Shown here: piece by piece, positions 20,973 to 31,218 of the stretch
Layout of the letters: the number at the start of each line of letters is the position of its first letter
Numbering within the stretch: position 1 is the stretch's first letter
NCBI GenBank assembly: GCA_003194525.1
Contig: NBIV01000349.1
Coordinates: 1 to 53,817, forward strand
Direction of reading: 5' to 3'
Origin: Gracilariopsis chorda
Lineage: Eukaryota; Rhodophyta; Florideophyceae; Gracilariales; Gracilariaceae
Length of the DNA stretch: 53,817 nucleotides
Made by a program: the position numbers and the translations under genes
Notes under the pieces: model-generated
What the model was told of the DNA's origin: nothing
Databases searched by the model: none
What the model saw: the letters and a program-made list of their open reading frames with translations, nothing else

Positions 20973-21130
20973 TGTATTTGCAACTAGTGGCGTACTAGCA
21001 CCTTGAAAAAGGGACGAATGGAGATCAAGTACCATACTACTGCACGAAAAGGTGGCGTAAAATTGTTGGGTTGTACGCCATTAATACGCCAACTGTAACC
21101 ACTAGTACGCCACTAGTGCCATTTGCTACA
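20973..21130. repeat. 158-bp MITE-like inverted-repeat element
   Basis: The outer arms share a perfect 15-bp inverted core, CTAGTGGCGTACTAG (left at about 20984-20998, right complement at about 21101-21115), extended by similar TGTA..TTTGC / GCAAA..TACA ends. Further GGCGTA and TACGCC words sit inside. It lies between E2's gag start and its putative LTR. I cannot identify a target-site duplication. Confidence 0.55.
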
Positions 21131-21214
21131 AGAGGGGCACGGCATCGCTACTACAAAAGGAAACAATGGGGCCATTCCTGGTAACAGTTTCGTGTTTGAC
21201 CACAATTGTACTCT

Positions 21215-21650
21215 TTAGAGCAAAGCGCTTTGTTGTCTAGTGTTGGTCGTCCACGAAAGTTACAGAGCCGACAATCTACGAGAGCTGTATGCGTGATGAC
21301 AGACAGAGGAAAGCCGGGCGTCCAGTGGAACCGAAACCCGGACGTAGTGTAGAGAGAGTAGAGCTGAACTAAAAGACAAGATCGCTGCAAGTCAAACAGA
21401 CAACTCACTCGCCGTGTCCTGCTTTGTGAGTTGCCTTCCAAGAATGTGGAAGGCCTTTTATAAGCGCCCCTTGCCGAGTCCATTGTCAGCCGACTTCGGC
21501 AAGAACGATAGCTTCACTACCAAATGTAGCATACGAGAAAGTGCAACCCACGCAATTGCTCGTTACGAATTTGCTACCAGTGCAGTGGTCAGCCGCGCAT
21601 TAGCTAGTGATGCAATTGTCAGCTACGCGTTTGCTACCTAGCAGAAAGTA
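21215..21650 (-). promoter_or_regulatory. putative E2 5' LTR / promoter region
   Basis: On the minus strand a good TATA box (TATAAAAGG at 21454-21463) lies within a GC-richer region with several direct repeats of GGTAGCAAA.... The position upstream of E2's gag fits a 5' LTR. There is no second copy for comparison, so the boundaries are approximate and the LTR call is inference. A small hairpin (CCTTCCA/TGGAAGG) lies just downstream of the TATA box. Confidence 0.35.
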
Positions 21651-21781
21651 CTATCTACTGTACAAGGTGAGTTGGTGCTTTATTTGGCTACAACATACTG
21701 CTCTTGTATTTTCACCATATGAAAGGCAGAAGCAGAACAAGATTGAGAATGAAAGCAGTTGTAGAATTCTACGGTCGCAAC

Positions 21782-21963
21782 TGTGAAGACGTGTGTGGCC
21801 GGCAGAAAGCACAGACTGCACCGCCGGCCGCTCATTTATAGACTTTATCTTCTAATTTTTTTTGTTATCCTAATTAAAGGAGAGTAATGAATGTAGTCTC
21901 AATTCGGAGTTGCATTGTATTTAGAGAATTATAATGCAAATATCTCTAAATCTACCTCTCACA
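21782..21963 (-). repeat. E3 3' LTR
   Basis: The 182-bp partner of 27026-27207. TGTGA...TCACA ends are visible. Flanked on the outside by GCAAC. Confidence 0.92.
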
Positions 21964-22230
21964 CCATCCTTCGCAAACAACTCTAGATGTTTTGCGCTGG
22001 AAACAGAGAATACAAAATAAAAACTATGCTAAAGTGTATAGCTTAACGGCTACCGTTAAAAACCTCTTGTACCAGTAAAAAACTAGTAGGAAAAATATCT
22101 GCGTACGATAGGAAAAGGTATAGCCCTTGCTTAGTTTGATTTTCTCAAGATCATTTTCCATAAGTTCTGCAAACGTTCACAACACAAAAAAGGGGAAAAA
22201 AACATAGCTTACAAATGTAGTAAAAGGAGA

Positions 22231-24005
22231 TTATCTCAAACCACAAAGTATAGAAAGCTTATATAAGTGGTCTTGAGAAACAGCTTTCGTCATAATGTCC
22301 GCTGGTTGAACTTCGATTCGTATCTGCGAGATACTTAAGACCCCAGACTTCACAAGTTCCCTAACATGATGGAACTTCAGTGCAATATGTTTGTTTTTTT
22401 TTTCAGAAGTCTTGGACGCAATCACAATAGAGTTTGCAGTGGAGCTGTCGGTACTAATACAAATTGGATACATGTCATTCGGTTCGTCTTCAAGAATTGT
22501 ACCGTTTCGAAGCTCCCAAAGTAGTCTTCGTAACCACTATAGCAGCTTTCCACAATACGAGAGAGCAATGTATTCAGCTTCTCCAGAAGACAAAGCAATG
22601 ATCTTTTGCTTCTTCTTCGTCCATAATACGGGTCCATCATTCACCTTCAGTAGTATGCCAGTTGTAGAATTTGTCGTGTCGCGACAACCAGCCCAGTCAG
22701 CATCACAGAATGCTTCCATCGGAGCACGGCTCTCTGACGGAAAGTATAGGCGAAGGTTCTTTGTGCCTTTCAAGTATCTTAAGACGCGTTTTGCCAGTGC
22801 AAGGTGCCTCTGATAAGGATTGTGTACCTGTCTCGCCAACATTGATGCCGCGAACATAATATCAGGCCTCGATGCCACTGCCAAGTACATCAGATGACCA
22901 ACCAATTTACGGTATTTTCCGTGAAGCATTGATGGAAGAATTGTTTCACCATGACCTGTCGCTGAAACAGTAGAAGGAGACGGTAATGGAGTATTTGCCG
23001 GGTTCGCATTGTAAAGATTGTAATCCCCAAGTAGTTTTTCCACATACCTCTCTTGGGTTACACGAATGCCATTCTTATCTCTTTTTAGTTCCAGGCCAAT
23101 GAAGGACTTGGCCTCACCAAGAAATTTTACCTGAAACAGTTTCTTCATTTGGGCCTTAAAGTCTTCCAAGAGAGACTTTGAATCGGGCGGAGTGAGAATG
23201 TCATCTACAAAGCGACAATAATTATTGTGCCACTTCCTGACCTGTAAATGTACAGTCTACTGTCCGTCCTCGACTGCTTAAATGCCAGTCGAACTACCTC
23301 GGTGTGCAAGAGAGATCCCCATATTTGTCCCGCTTGCTTTGCACCGTAAATGGATTTCAACAGTACGCAAACTTTGCCAGGAACATAGGAACAGCCCGAG
23401 GCATTTTGGGGTTGCTCCATTATCAACGGATCTTCTAGTTCACCATAAAGATAGGCGTTGCTTATATCCATGGTCTCCAAAAGCAGATTCTGTGCAGCTG
23501 CCTTGGCTAACGCTAGTCGGAATGTTTCGAGCCGAGCCACAGGTGCGTACAGATTGTCAGGATCGTAGTCCAAATACGGTCTTTGCATGTCGCCTCTTAC
23601 GACACATCGAGCTTTGGGGAGAATTTCTGGAGGAATTATACTTATGTTTTTCCCGTTAAAAGTTCACAGAAATGGAAGGGGTTTCATTCCTGCCTTCCTT
23701 TCAATGGGTCTCCAATTTTTTCTTTCAACGAGAGCATCGTGTTCCCTGTTGATTGCTTCTGCCCATACGGAAATAGGTCTTGCTTCCTCCAAGTTGTTTA
23801 GTATCTTAAACGAGTCGTTTTCATCCAAGGGGCGAGAGTGTGCAAATAGGCAGTGCACGAGAGCTGCGTCATAGTACTCCTCTTCCTCTTCATCGAGTCG
23901 CTGCTCGGCTTCTGTCCAGCCCAAGGACGAAAAGTCAAGTAGCGTGTTGATGGGTGGTAGATAGTCCTTTGACACCTTGAAGTCCTTTTGCCTGACCATG
24001 ATCAC
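22231..24005 (-). pseudogene. E3 reverse transcriptase and RNase H
   Basis: Four frames in order: 24005-23664 (acidic linker, then WAEAINREHDALVERKNW, the start of the copia RT), 23588-23205 (YAPVARLETFRLALA, MDISNAYLYGEL, SIYGAKQAG), 23169-22537 (LELKRDKNGIRVTQ, RPDIMFAAS, then RNase H with CDADWAGCRDT and ALSSGEAEYIALS) and 22473-22231 (RNase H tail with a second Asp and ADIMTKA). The catalytic VDDIL falls between blocks near 23195. Stops and frame changes separate the blocks. All motifs are typical of Ty1/copia. Confidence 0.85.
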
Positions 24006-24008
24006 CTT

Positions 24009-24960
24009 TCATGTGGAAGGGATGTAAATTCTGTCTAACGTTTGAGTGCTTTCCATTCCAACGAAGTGTCCCTTCAGACATCGGGGTAGTAACTTCTTGT
24101 TCGGTGCAGAATCAGAACGATAGATATACGCATGAACTTCTTGACCGAACTTAATTAGAGTGGAGAACTCGGGCTTTTTACCAACCCATTCCGTGTAAGG
24201 GACCTTCATGTTGATTCTGGAGTCTAGTAGACGGTTTCGTATCCAATTTGCATGGGATATGGCTTCTTCCCAAAGCAATATAGGTAGTTTGAATGCGTAG
24301 AGCAATGTTCGAGCCGTCTTCCACAAATCCTGAATGATTTTCTCAGCAGCTCCGTTCGACTCGTGTGCATAGGGTGGTATATATTCAATGATTATTCCGT
24401 TGTCCCATGCATAAGTGACGAACTTGTTCGCTTTATTCTCACCCGCTCCGTCAAGGTGAACGTGGTATAGACGGTTCCTTGGTTGTTCATTTTCCGCGAG
24501 AGCCTTGTACCACTTTATGGAGACGAAGAATTATGATTTAGTCGATATGAAGTAAAGCGACGATGCTATTTTGTCGTCATCAAGGAGTAACTGCATGTAA
24601 TTTGATCCTTGAAATGACGGTGGGGTGATGGGCCCAGTTAGGTCTGTGTGCGTGAGCTCCAGTGGGGAAGTCGCTAAGGATGAGGATCGTTGTAGTGGAG
24701 AACCTCTAGATCCCACTTCTAAGCATGATGTACAATGGATGTTTTGAACATCGGACTTCGAGAGATCGGGTACACTGTTGGACTGGTGGACGGTGGAGAG
24801 TAGTCGATATTTTCCAGGATGCCCAAGCTTTTCGTGCCAGTCTTTTGCTGTATCTCCAGGTGTTGTAAAACTGGCCTGAGCACGAGGCGAAGATATTGGG
24901 TTTGGTAGTGGATAAAGTCCGTTCTTCGCTGTCCATTGGTGAAGTAGTGCTTGGTTTCGA
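24009..24960 (-). pseudogene. E3 integrase
   Basis: Begins with the GAG-pre-integrase segment WHEKLGHPGK and IHCTSCLE, which give the HHCC zinc site. Then the catalytic core: first Asp in LTHTDLTGP, second in HLDGAGENKA, Glu in SNGAAEK, followed by LWEEAISHANWIRN and the typical LIKFGQEVHAYI. Several stops (about 24531 and before 24326) and a frame change break it. Conserved residues show it was once active. Confidence 0.8.
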
Positions 24961-25079
24961 GAATCCTTTATGGTAAACCCGGTAAAGGTATTATCACTAC
25001 TGAATGTGACAGTAGCGTGATCTGCAAGTACGGACAGGGAGACGAGATTTGAATCGAATGAGGGAGTGTGTTTTGCAGG

Positions 25080-26204
25080 TTAAGATATTCCATCTCCCAA
25101 AGGCAACATGATCTTTCCTGTCCCTCTTATCTCAGACTCTCTGTCGCATGTACGCACTGATTGGTTCTCCACGGCTTTATAATTCCAGAAGAGGGTTCTA
25201 TCGTTAACGAAAACATGACTGGCGCCGCAGTCCAGCCATGTAACTGCCTCATGTTCGTGAACAGATAGCTTTGCCTGTGTTATCGCAACAAACCCACGAG
25301 GCTCAGTGTTCTGTGTATCCGGGTTGGTCTTGCTGGAATTTCTTCCGTTGGAGTCCCATTCCTTCGATCTGAAGTTGCTATTACGTATTTGGTTAAAAGA
25401 TCGTTTCCGGTAATTTTCGTTTGGTTTGGAATGTTTTATCCAACGACACTCGTATCGAATGTGGCCGGGTCTTCCACAATGCCAGCATCGAACCGCTGTG
25501 GATCTCCTACGCGGTTTTAGAATTGCGGTCTTGGACTTCCTTGTGGCCATATGGGCGTATTGGGAACCACTTTGTATACCAGCAGTTTTGATGGTACTAG
25601 TGGAATCACGATGTTTACGGCGATCCATTTCAAATCTTATCAACGAGACCACCTGGTGGTGTTCCATGTTATTGGCATCTGCAAGTAATGTGATTGCCAT
25701 TAACGAGTCTGGAAAAGTTCTCAATAAACAAGCTGTTTGCTCCTTGTCGGTTAATGTATCTCCGAGACGTGCGAGCTCAAGGAATATTGTTTCCATTTCA
25801 TGAAGATGTTCGAGAATTTTCCCATCATCCTTGAACACAAGACTGTTGAGACGTTGTCGAAGATTCATTTTCGTTTGAATGTTGTTCTTTTTGTACGTAG
25901 TCTCAAGTTTGATCCAAACATCTAACGCAGAACATTGCGTTCTTTCAAGAAGCTCTGAAAAGGCAACAATTGGCTGAGTGTCAAGGTTCTGCACATTATG
26001 TGATCGTGCTTTTGTATCCGCGTCATCCCATCGGCGGCAAGCTTGGGCAGAGCTCTCACTTTCCAATGGGCGGGCCTCCGTTAATACAAAGAGAACTTGG
26101 TCAGCGTTCATTATGTCTCGAACATATCTTCTCCATTTGTAATAGTCCGCGGATCCCTGAAGGCGTGGGATTGTTTTCTTGCCTTCTTCTCTACTTCCAC
26201 TCAT
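25080..26204 (-). CDS. E3 gag and protease, open 374 codons
   Basis: ATG at 26204. N-terminal YYKWRRYVRDIM and FSELLERTQCSALDVWIKLE match the UBN2-type gag of Ty1/copia; EILEHLHEMETIFLEL-like helices follow. A canonical zinc knuckle, CWHCGRPGHIRYEC, lies at about residues 235-248. The protease active site reads WLDCGASHVFV, Cys replacing the usual Ser/Thr of D-S/T-G, so activity is doubtful. The frame ends at a TAA just before integrase, where a normal copia element would continue. Confidence 0.85.
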   Translation of the reverse strand: MSGSREEGKKTIPRLQGSADYYKWRRYVRDIMNADQVLFVLTEARPLESESSAQACRRWDDADTKARSHNVQNLDTQPIVAFSELLERTQCSALDVWIKLETTYKKNNIQTKMNLRQRLNSLVFKDDGKILEHLHEMETIFLELARLGDTLTDKEQTACLLRTFPDSLMAITLLADANNMEHHQVVSLIRFEMDRRKHRDSTSTIKTAGIQSGSQYAHMATRKSKTAILKPRRRSTAVRCWHCGRPGHIRYECRWIKHSKPNENYRKRSFNQIRNSNFRSKEWDSNGRNSSKTNPDTQNTEPRGFVAITQAKLSVHEHEAVTWLDCGASHVFVNDRTLFWNYKAVENQSVRTCDRESEIRGTGKIMLPLGDGIS

Positions 26205-27012
26205 CTGTTTGGGTTAAGGGTAAAAGGAGTGTGATGAACTGTGGTTAGCGAGGGTCCTTTTGTTAGTCTGCTTGACCTTTTGCTAGCGAGGTTCCTTTTG
26301 TTAGTCTTCTTTTGTTCGGGCGCACTGACAGGAGAAACTACCTCTGATACCTTAGATGTTTGACCTCTGGACCCGGGTTACTCTCTCCCGGCGAGTCACG
26401 ACTTTCTGCAGCCTTCCAAGCTCTGCGCGAACAAGAGCGAGGTGCGTTTAGTCTCTAAGGAACCTCCAAGGGAGGTTACTAACTGAAGATAAGTTTTCAC
26501 CAGTTGACCCCTTCTAGTTTCTTGCAAGACTCGAGCGCGGCTTGGTTGGTTAGTGAAGAACAAGGCTTGTTGAAGAGCTCCGGCCGAACGACGACACACC
26601 GTGTCACCAAAGGCAGACAGAGCACACCCCAGCTGAGCCGGTTATCCAGTGTGATATCAAATCCTAAGGATTACTTCAAGTGCCCAATCGATTCCCGTCC
26701 CGGTACTTGGCTTGTGAGCTGCTCAGCCTAAGGTTAGAAGGCGGTGGTTGGATGTCCAAGGTAGACATAAAAGTTGGAAAGCTGACTAGAGTGAGCAAGA
26801 TGAGGTTGTAGGCTTCGAGTCCAAAGATGAATTCCACAGTCTCCAAAGAGGTTGCAAAGAATGAGATGCGCGCTGTGTAGCTTCGTTGAGGAGAGATATA
26901 CGGGGTTGATGTCGCGAAGGAAGTGTTTTGAGTGGCGGTGGTGGGGTGGGGGGAGGGGTGTTGACGTGGAAAGAGGGTTAGTTCCGGGGAAGTTGCGGTC
27001 GAGGGGTGGGTG
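26205..27012 (-). other. E3 leader region (about 800 nt, no gene)
   Basis: Untranslated region between primer-binding site and gag. Near gag it holds a tandem duplication (unit with TAGCGAGG.TCCTTTTGTTAGTCT at about 26246-26270 and 26283-26305). Near the PBS, on the plus strand, it holds a G-rich block (GGTGGTGGGGTGGGGGGAGG, 26937-26956). Packaging, splicing or G-quadruplex roles are possible but not shown. Confidence 0.6.
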
Positions 27013-27025
27013 AGCGATGCGACCA
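27013..27025 (-). other. E3 primer-binding site
   Basis: On the minus strand TGGTCGCATCGCT follows the 5' LTR with no spacer. It begins TGG as required by the CCA end of a tRNA and differs by one base in the first ten from the PBS of E4, E5 and E6. Confidence 0.6.
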
Positions 27026-27207
27026 TGTGAAGAAGTGTGTGTCCAGCAGAAAGCACAGACTGCGCCGCCGGCCGCTCCTTTATAGACTCTATCTTCTAAT
27101 GTATTTGTTATCCTAATTAAAGGAGAGCAATGAATGCAGTCTCAATTCGGAGTTGCATTGTAATTTAGAGAATTACAATGCAACTCTCTCTAATTCTACC
27201 TCTCACA
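27026..27207 (-). repeat. E3 5' LTR
   Basis: The 182-bp partner of 21782-21963, flanked outside by GCAAC. Confidence 0.92.
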
Positions 27208-27523
27208 GCAACTCAATCCGAGACTGTGCCCAAACCAAACCGTCCATTAGTGCGTCCTGGTCCTATTATTAACAAATCCCATCCATTCCAAAGCTGCCCA
27301 GTGAGTATTAGACATGTTGAAGGAAACAACTACGGTATGAATGTCCGTTTAGCTATTTCATTTGAACGTAAACCACTTAATTACATCCAAGTCCTGAGCC
27401 GGAATGTTCTTCTTCTCTCTTTTGGAAAACCTTGATAATCTCGTTATAATCACGCCAATTGAGCAAGAGTTAAATGCTACACATACCTTAGGTATCCTGT
27501 TCAAGGTTGCCGCAAATATGAGA
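27208..27523. other. spacer between E3 and E4
   Basis: About 316 bp between two retroelements, with one 85-codon plus-strand ORF of no recognisable character. Sequence next to 27523 was contiguous with 32482 before E4 inserted. Confidence 0.5.
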
Positions 27524-27721
27524 TGTAAGAGTAGGCTCTTACCAAAACAAAACTGACTTTACAACTGGAGGCTAACCCTCCTAGTACTTCGAACAATCTA
27601 AACGTTCGCCTCTTATACTACAGTAGACGTCCGTTCTTGAATGTTTGAATCTGAATTCAAACATTCACGACCATTCGAATAAATGCAATGTGAAAGTTCG
27701 TACTACAATGATTCTATTACA
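27524..27721 (-). repeat. E4 3' LTR
   Basis: The 198-bp copy. On the minus strand it starts TGTAATAG just after the polypurine tract (27722-27737 complement). Flank TGAGA. Confidence 0.93.
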
Positions 27722-27722
27722 A

Positions 27723-28955
27723 TCACCCTCTCTTAGGACTTGACGACCGCGGCAAGTTTTCAAATTTCTTGATGAGTTCGGTACAGTGCGATAACTCATT
27801 CTTGTTCATCCAAATTGCTTCTTCCTCAGTATCGCCTTCAAACTGTACCAAATACTGTCTTCTGCGATTGCGCTTGCGAGTCTTAAGAATAGCAATCACT
27901 TCTTGTTTCACAGTACCTTCCGCATCAGTCACTACCGATAGTGAGCTTTGACCACCCTCTCTACGATTGAACCTTTTCAATCGGAAGATATGAAAAACGT
28001 TATGTGCCTTCTTCATCGTCGGAGGTAGTTCAATTTTGTACGTCACTGGTCCCATGACTTCTTTTATGGCAAATGGTTCCATAAACTTCTGTTGCCACTT
28101 TTGAGGAAGACCAGACTGCTGTGACGCACTTGTCTTGTCTACCTTCATCAACACCATGTCCCCTGCCTTAAACGCTACATGCTTTCGTTTCTTGTTGGCA
28201 TAGAAGGTCTGCCGTGCGATGGCATCTGCAAGATTGTCCTTGGCTAATGAACAAAACGCCTGTCGCTTTTCCAAGTAGTCTACTGCTGCCGGGCAGACAC
28301 AATTCGTTTTCGGAAACTTCCTGGAAAGCTCTGACTCAGGCACGCGACCCAAGTCAACTTCAAACGGAGAAATTCCTGTGCTCTTGTTCGGAGTCGAGTT
28401 GTAGTGAAATTCCAATTCACTCAACATACAGTCCCAATCTTCTAGATTTTTCTGTACAGTACCTCTGATCATTGCCGAAAGTGTTCTGATCATGTTTTCC
28501 GACTGTCCATCCGTTTGCAGATGTCCCTTGGTAGCCGTGTTCAAGTTCACACTTATCATTTTGGTAATTTCTTTGAAGTAATGTGACTTGAAAAGCTTAT
28601 CTCTATCCAGAATGATAGTCTTAGGCACACCAGGTTTCGAAAACACTCGATCGAACAGTATTTGGACAACTTCGATAGAGTTCAATGTCTCCTTCGTCGG
28701 AATAAAAATAGCTCTCTTCGAAGGTTTCTCAACGACAACAAGTACTGAGTCTTTCCCTGTTAGAGTAATCGGAAACTCTGACACAAAGTCCATTGAGACG
28801 ACATCCCAACAGGCATCCGGTATGCGATGTGGCTGGAGCTTACCACTCTGCATTGCCCTTGTCTCTTTGTTGAACTGACACTCTTGACAAGTTCTGACAT
28901 ATTCCTGGATATCTGCGAACATTCGCTTCCAGTAGAAGTGTTGACCACAGACCAA
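27723..28955 (-). CDS. E4 integrase with C-terminal chromodomain
   Basis: A 410-codon open frame. The zinc-binding Cys pair lies at VRTCQECQFN; its His partners are upstream, in the broken 29272-29048 frame. Core: first Asp in VVSMDFVSE, second in ILDRDKLF, Glu in TDGQSENM. Then FEVDLGRVPE, a basic linker with HNVFHIFRLKRF, and a chromodomain-like end (QYLVQFEGDTEEEAIWM ... CTELIKKFE). All three catalytic residues are present. Coding stops 3 bp from the 3' LTR. A start codon is not meaningful here, since this would be part of a pol polyprotein. Confidence 0.85.
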   Translation of the reverse strand: MVCGQHFYWKRMFADIQEYVRTCQECQFNKETRAMQSGKLQPHRIPDACWDVVSMDFVSEFPITLTGKDSVLVVVEKPSKRAIFIPTKETLNSIEVVQILFDRVFSKPGVPKTIILDRDKLFKSHYFKEITKMISVNLNTATKGHLQTDGQSENMIRTLSAMIRGTVQKNLEDWDCMLSELEFHYNSTPNKSTGISPFEVDLGRVPESELSRKFPKTNCVCPAAVDYLEKRQAFCSLAKDNLADAIARQTFYANKKRKHVAFKAGDMVLMKVDKTSASQQSGLPQKWQQKFMEPFAIKEVMGPVTYKIELPPTMKKAHNVFHIFRLKRFNRREGGQSSLSVVTDAEGTVKQEVIAILKTRKRNRRRQYLVQFEGDTEEEAIWMNKNELSHCTELIKKFENLPRSSSPKRG

Positions 28956-29359
28956 ATATGTCTTCTCCCAACCGAAATGCCCTGGTAGATAGAACCCTTT
29001 CGCTATTGTGTCTCAAAGATTTCTATTTCGTGGAACAACTACACGCCCTAATGTAAACTGGCATTCCAGTAAATTAGACCTTCCTGAAAGGAATAATTTC
29101 TGATGTACATCGCAGTTTTCTTGTTGGGTGGTTCCTTATCATCTCGAAGAACAAGTAGAATGTTCTGCGTCCAAGAATCGTTCTCGTAACCCTCTCGAAT
29201 CGCCAAATGCAATTGCTTCTCGTGTAAACGAAGAGCCTTGAATGTCGGGTGGCATTCATACAGTCTACTCAAGGCATCTGCCGCTCCATTCTTTGGGCCT
29301 TTGAGATGCTACACTCTGAATGAGTAACACTGTAATTCGTCCAGCCATCTCATTTGTCT

Positions 29360-30844
29360 TCATGAGAGCTTCGATTTCGTCTGCAAGTACTTGATAGGCT
29401 CGTGATCTGTGCGTATTATAAATGGGCGATCTTTTAGATACACTGACCATTCTCGTAACGCGATCATAATTGCCAACACTTCCTGATCTCCTGTATCCCA
29501 CTTTGTCTCAGCCTGCGATAGTCGATGAGATAGGAATGCAACAGGTTGACCCTTCTGTTCCAAGGTTGCGCCTACAGCGTACTTTGACGCATCGGTGGTC
29601 AATACGAAAACTTCTTCCGAGGTTGGATGACGTAGCACAGGTGCTGTTGTTAGCCTACGCTTCAACTCTTCAAAGGCATATTTCTGTTCGTCTCTCCATT
29701 GAAAGATCTTCGTGCGGAGCAAGTCGGTGATTGGTTGCGCAACTCGCGCAAAACCTTTCATAAACTTTCTGTAGAAGTTTGCAACACCTATGAACTTCTG
29801 TACATCCTTCACTGAGGTCGGAGTGGGCCACTTTTCTACAGCTTCCACAAGCCTCTGCTGCGTGTGAACTCCGTCCGAGTGGATTTTGAAGCCCAGGTAG
29901 TCAACCTCTGTCGCACCAAAATTACTCTTGCTAGGTCTGACGTACAGCTTATGCTTCCTTAAAATATGTAAAAGCTTTCGCAAATGCCGTCTGTGCTCTT
30001 CTTTGCTCTTACTGTAGATTAGAATGTCATCTAAGTAAAGAACCATACATTCTCCATGTAATTCCCGAAGAACGTATGCTAACAGACGCGAAAATGCTGC
30101 TGGAGCGTTAGTTAAATCAAAACATAGCACTCTCCACTCGAAGGATCCATATCGTGTTCGTATAGCCGTCTTGTGACAGTCCTCTTCTTTGAGCCTCATC
30201 TGATGGTATCCCCAGATTAAATCAATCTGCGAGAAAATCTTAGCTCCTGCCACCTGGTCAATGGTCTCATTGATCAGTGGAATAGGACTTGCATCTGGAA
30301 TAGTGATCCTATTCAATGCTCTGTAGTCACAAACAATTCTGAGATCCCCGTTCTTCTTTTTGATGAAGAATACTGGAGCTCCGTACGGTGAGGAAGAAGG
30401 TCTTAGAAGTCCTTTTTCTAGATATTTCTGCAACTGGCGCTTCAGTTCTTGTAGTTCACAAGGTGAGAGTCGAATAACAGGTCGGACAGGAGGTTGGGCA
30501 CCCGGAATGAGGTTAATCTCAAATTCCATTCCGCGTGGCGGGGGCAGCTCATCCGGCAACTCTTCTTTAAAAACATCTTCGAACTCTGCTAGAACGTCTC
30601 GAAACTCAGGAGCGCACTTTGCCTTGGACGCAACCGACTCTTTGTTCCTAGATACTCGAACCGCAAACATTTCGCAGTTTCCCTTCTTGACTTCTTTACA
30701 CATCCTCTTCAACGATATCTGATTAAGACAGATCTCGTTCGACGTTTTGGTCTCGGTTCTTCCAGGTGTTATCGTTACCACAGTACCATTGCTGCGCTTC
30801 ACCTTGAGAATGTTGGTTTTCCAATCAATAAGCGGGTTATGCAC
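29360..30844 (-). CDS. E4 reverse transcriptase and RNase H
   Basis: An open 494-codon frame beginning at the end of the protease region. RT motifs in order: LPPPRGMEFEI, PVFFIKKKNGDLR, CDYRALNRIT, SQIDLIWGYHQ, CFDLTNAPAAF (the usual FGL is FDL), catalytic YLDDILIYS near 30040, VDYLGFKIHSDG, FIGVANFYRKF. RNase H starts at VFVLTTDASKYAVGA and includes QEVLAIMIAL and IRTDHEPIKYL. The frame stops at 29360 before the end of RNase H. Nearly intact. Confidence 0.88.
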   Translation of the reverse strand: MHNPLIDWKTNILKVKRSNGTVVTITPGRTETKTSNEICLNQISLKRMCKEVKKGNCEMFAVRVSRNKESVASKAKCAPEFRDVLAEFEDVFKEELPDELPPPRGMEFEINLIPGAQPPVRPVIRLSPCELQELKRQLQKYLEKGLLRPSSSPYGAPVFFIKKKNGDLRIVCDYRALNRITIPDASPIPLINETIDQVAGAKIFSQIDLIWGYHQMRLKEEDCHKTAIRTRYGSFEWRVLCFDLTNAPAAFSRLLAYVLRELHGECMVLYLDDILIYSKSKEEHRRHLRKLLHILRKHKLYVRPSKSNFGATEVDYLGFKIHSDGVHTQQRLVEAVEKWPTPTSVKDVQKFIGVANFYRKFMKGFARVAQPITDLLRTKIFQWRDEQKYAFEELKRRLTTAPVLRHPTSEEVFVLTTDASKYAVGATLEQKGQPVAFLSHRLSQAETKWDTGDQEVLAIMIALREWSVYLKDRPFIIRTDHEPIKYLQTKSKLS

Positions 30845-30849
30845 TCGTA

Positions 30850-31150
30850 ATCAAGGTCTCCCCATTATTAATATTGGAAGGACACTCTCTTCTTTCATAC
30901 TGATGACCGAAATTGGCTCTTAACTCATGAACCCATTGATGTTCAAAACTACATGTGTCTCACCCAGTACTCTTGTCTTCGATGAGTCTCCAAGTTCAAC
31001 TTCTATTCATGTGATGTCCCTCAACTCCAAATTCAATCTCTTCGCGTCTTCTACTGACATGAAGTTGTGAGACGCATACGAATCTTAGACTGTTCTCACT
31101 GGATGTCCTGCCAGCACTGCATCGTACATCCAGTTGTCTTCTTCGGCATA
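30850..31150 (-). pseudogene. E4 protease remnant
   Basis: Between gag and RT I read, with stops, GHPVRTV, a stop, then DSYASHNFMSVEDAKRLNLE. Here the active-site triad D-S/T-G-A of a retropepsin has become D-S-Y-A. Later parts keep the protease-like flow VVLNINGFMS and VLPILIMGRP, the latter normally ILG. Dead copy. Confidence 0.55.
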
Positions 31151-31218
31151 CTTCAATGCCGAAAGGTACGGCGACTTTTCTTGTAAGTTGCCTCTTTCCG
31201 CCGCCTCGTTGTGCGGCA

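Larger units (their letters stand above)
18523..21650 (-). mobile_element. E2: truncated Ty3/gypsy element, host of the E1 insertion
   Basis: Minus-strand order: putative LTR or leader (21650 to about 21215), gag (20934-20368), zinc knuckle and protease (20350-20060), end of RT and RNase H (about 19930-19340), integrase (19356-18523). The RT palm with its YxDD motif is missing, removed by a deletion between about 20040 and 19960. The integrase stops abruptly at 18523 inside the core, where E1's LTR begins. The rest is not found at E1's left side. The sequence style (FTDHANLVYLYDP, YCPWSNGTIEVV) resembles Ty3/gypsy elements I associate with oomycetes and algae. Confidence 0.75.
21782..27207 (-). 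mobile_element. E3: Ty1/copia element with paired LTRs and GCAAC TSD
   Basis: LTRs at 21782-21963 and 27026-27207 (182 bp each, about 14 substitutions and two short indels by hand count, about 91% identical), both starting TGTGA and ending TCACA. The flanks are GCAAC at 21777-21781 and 27208-27212: a perfect 5-bp duplication. Transcription runs on the minus strand. Domain order gag-PR-INT-RT-RNase H is that of Ty1/copia. An 800-nt leader separates the 5' LTR from gag. The primer-binding site directly abuts the 5' LTR (27013-27025), and a purine-rich GCGAAGGATGG precedes the 3' LTR. Stops after protease, inside integrase and between RT blocks show it is dead. Confidence 0.95.
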
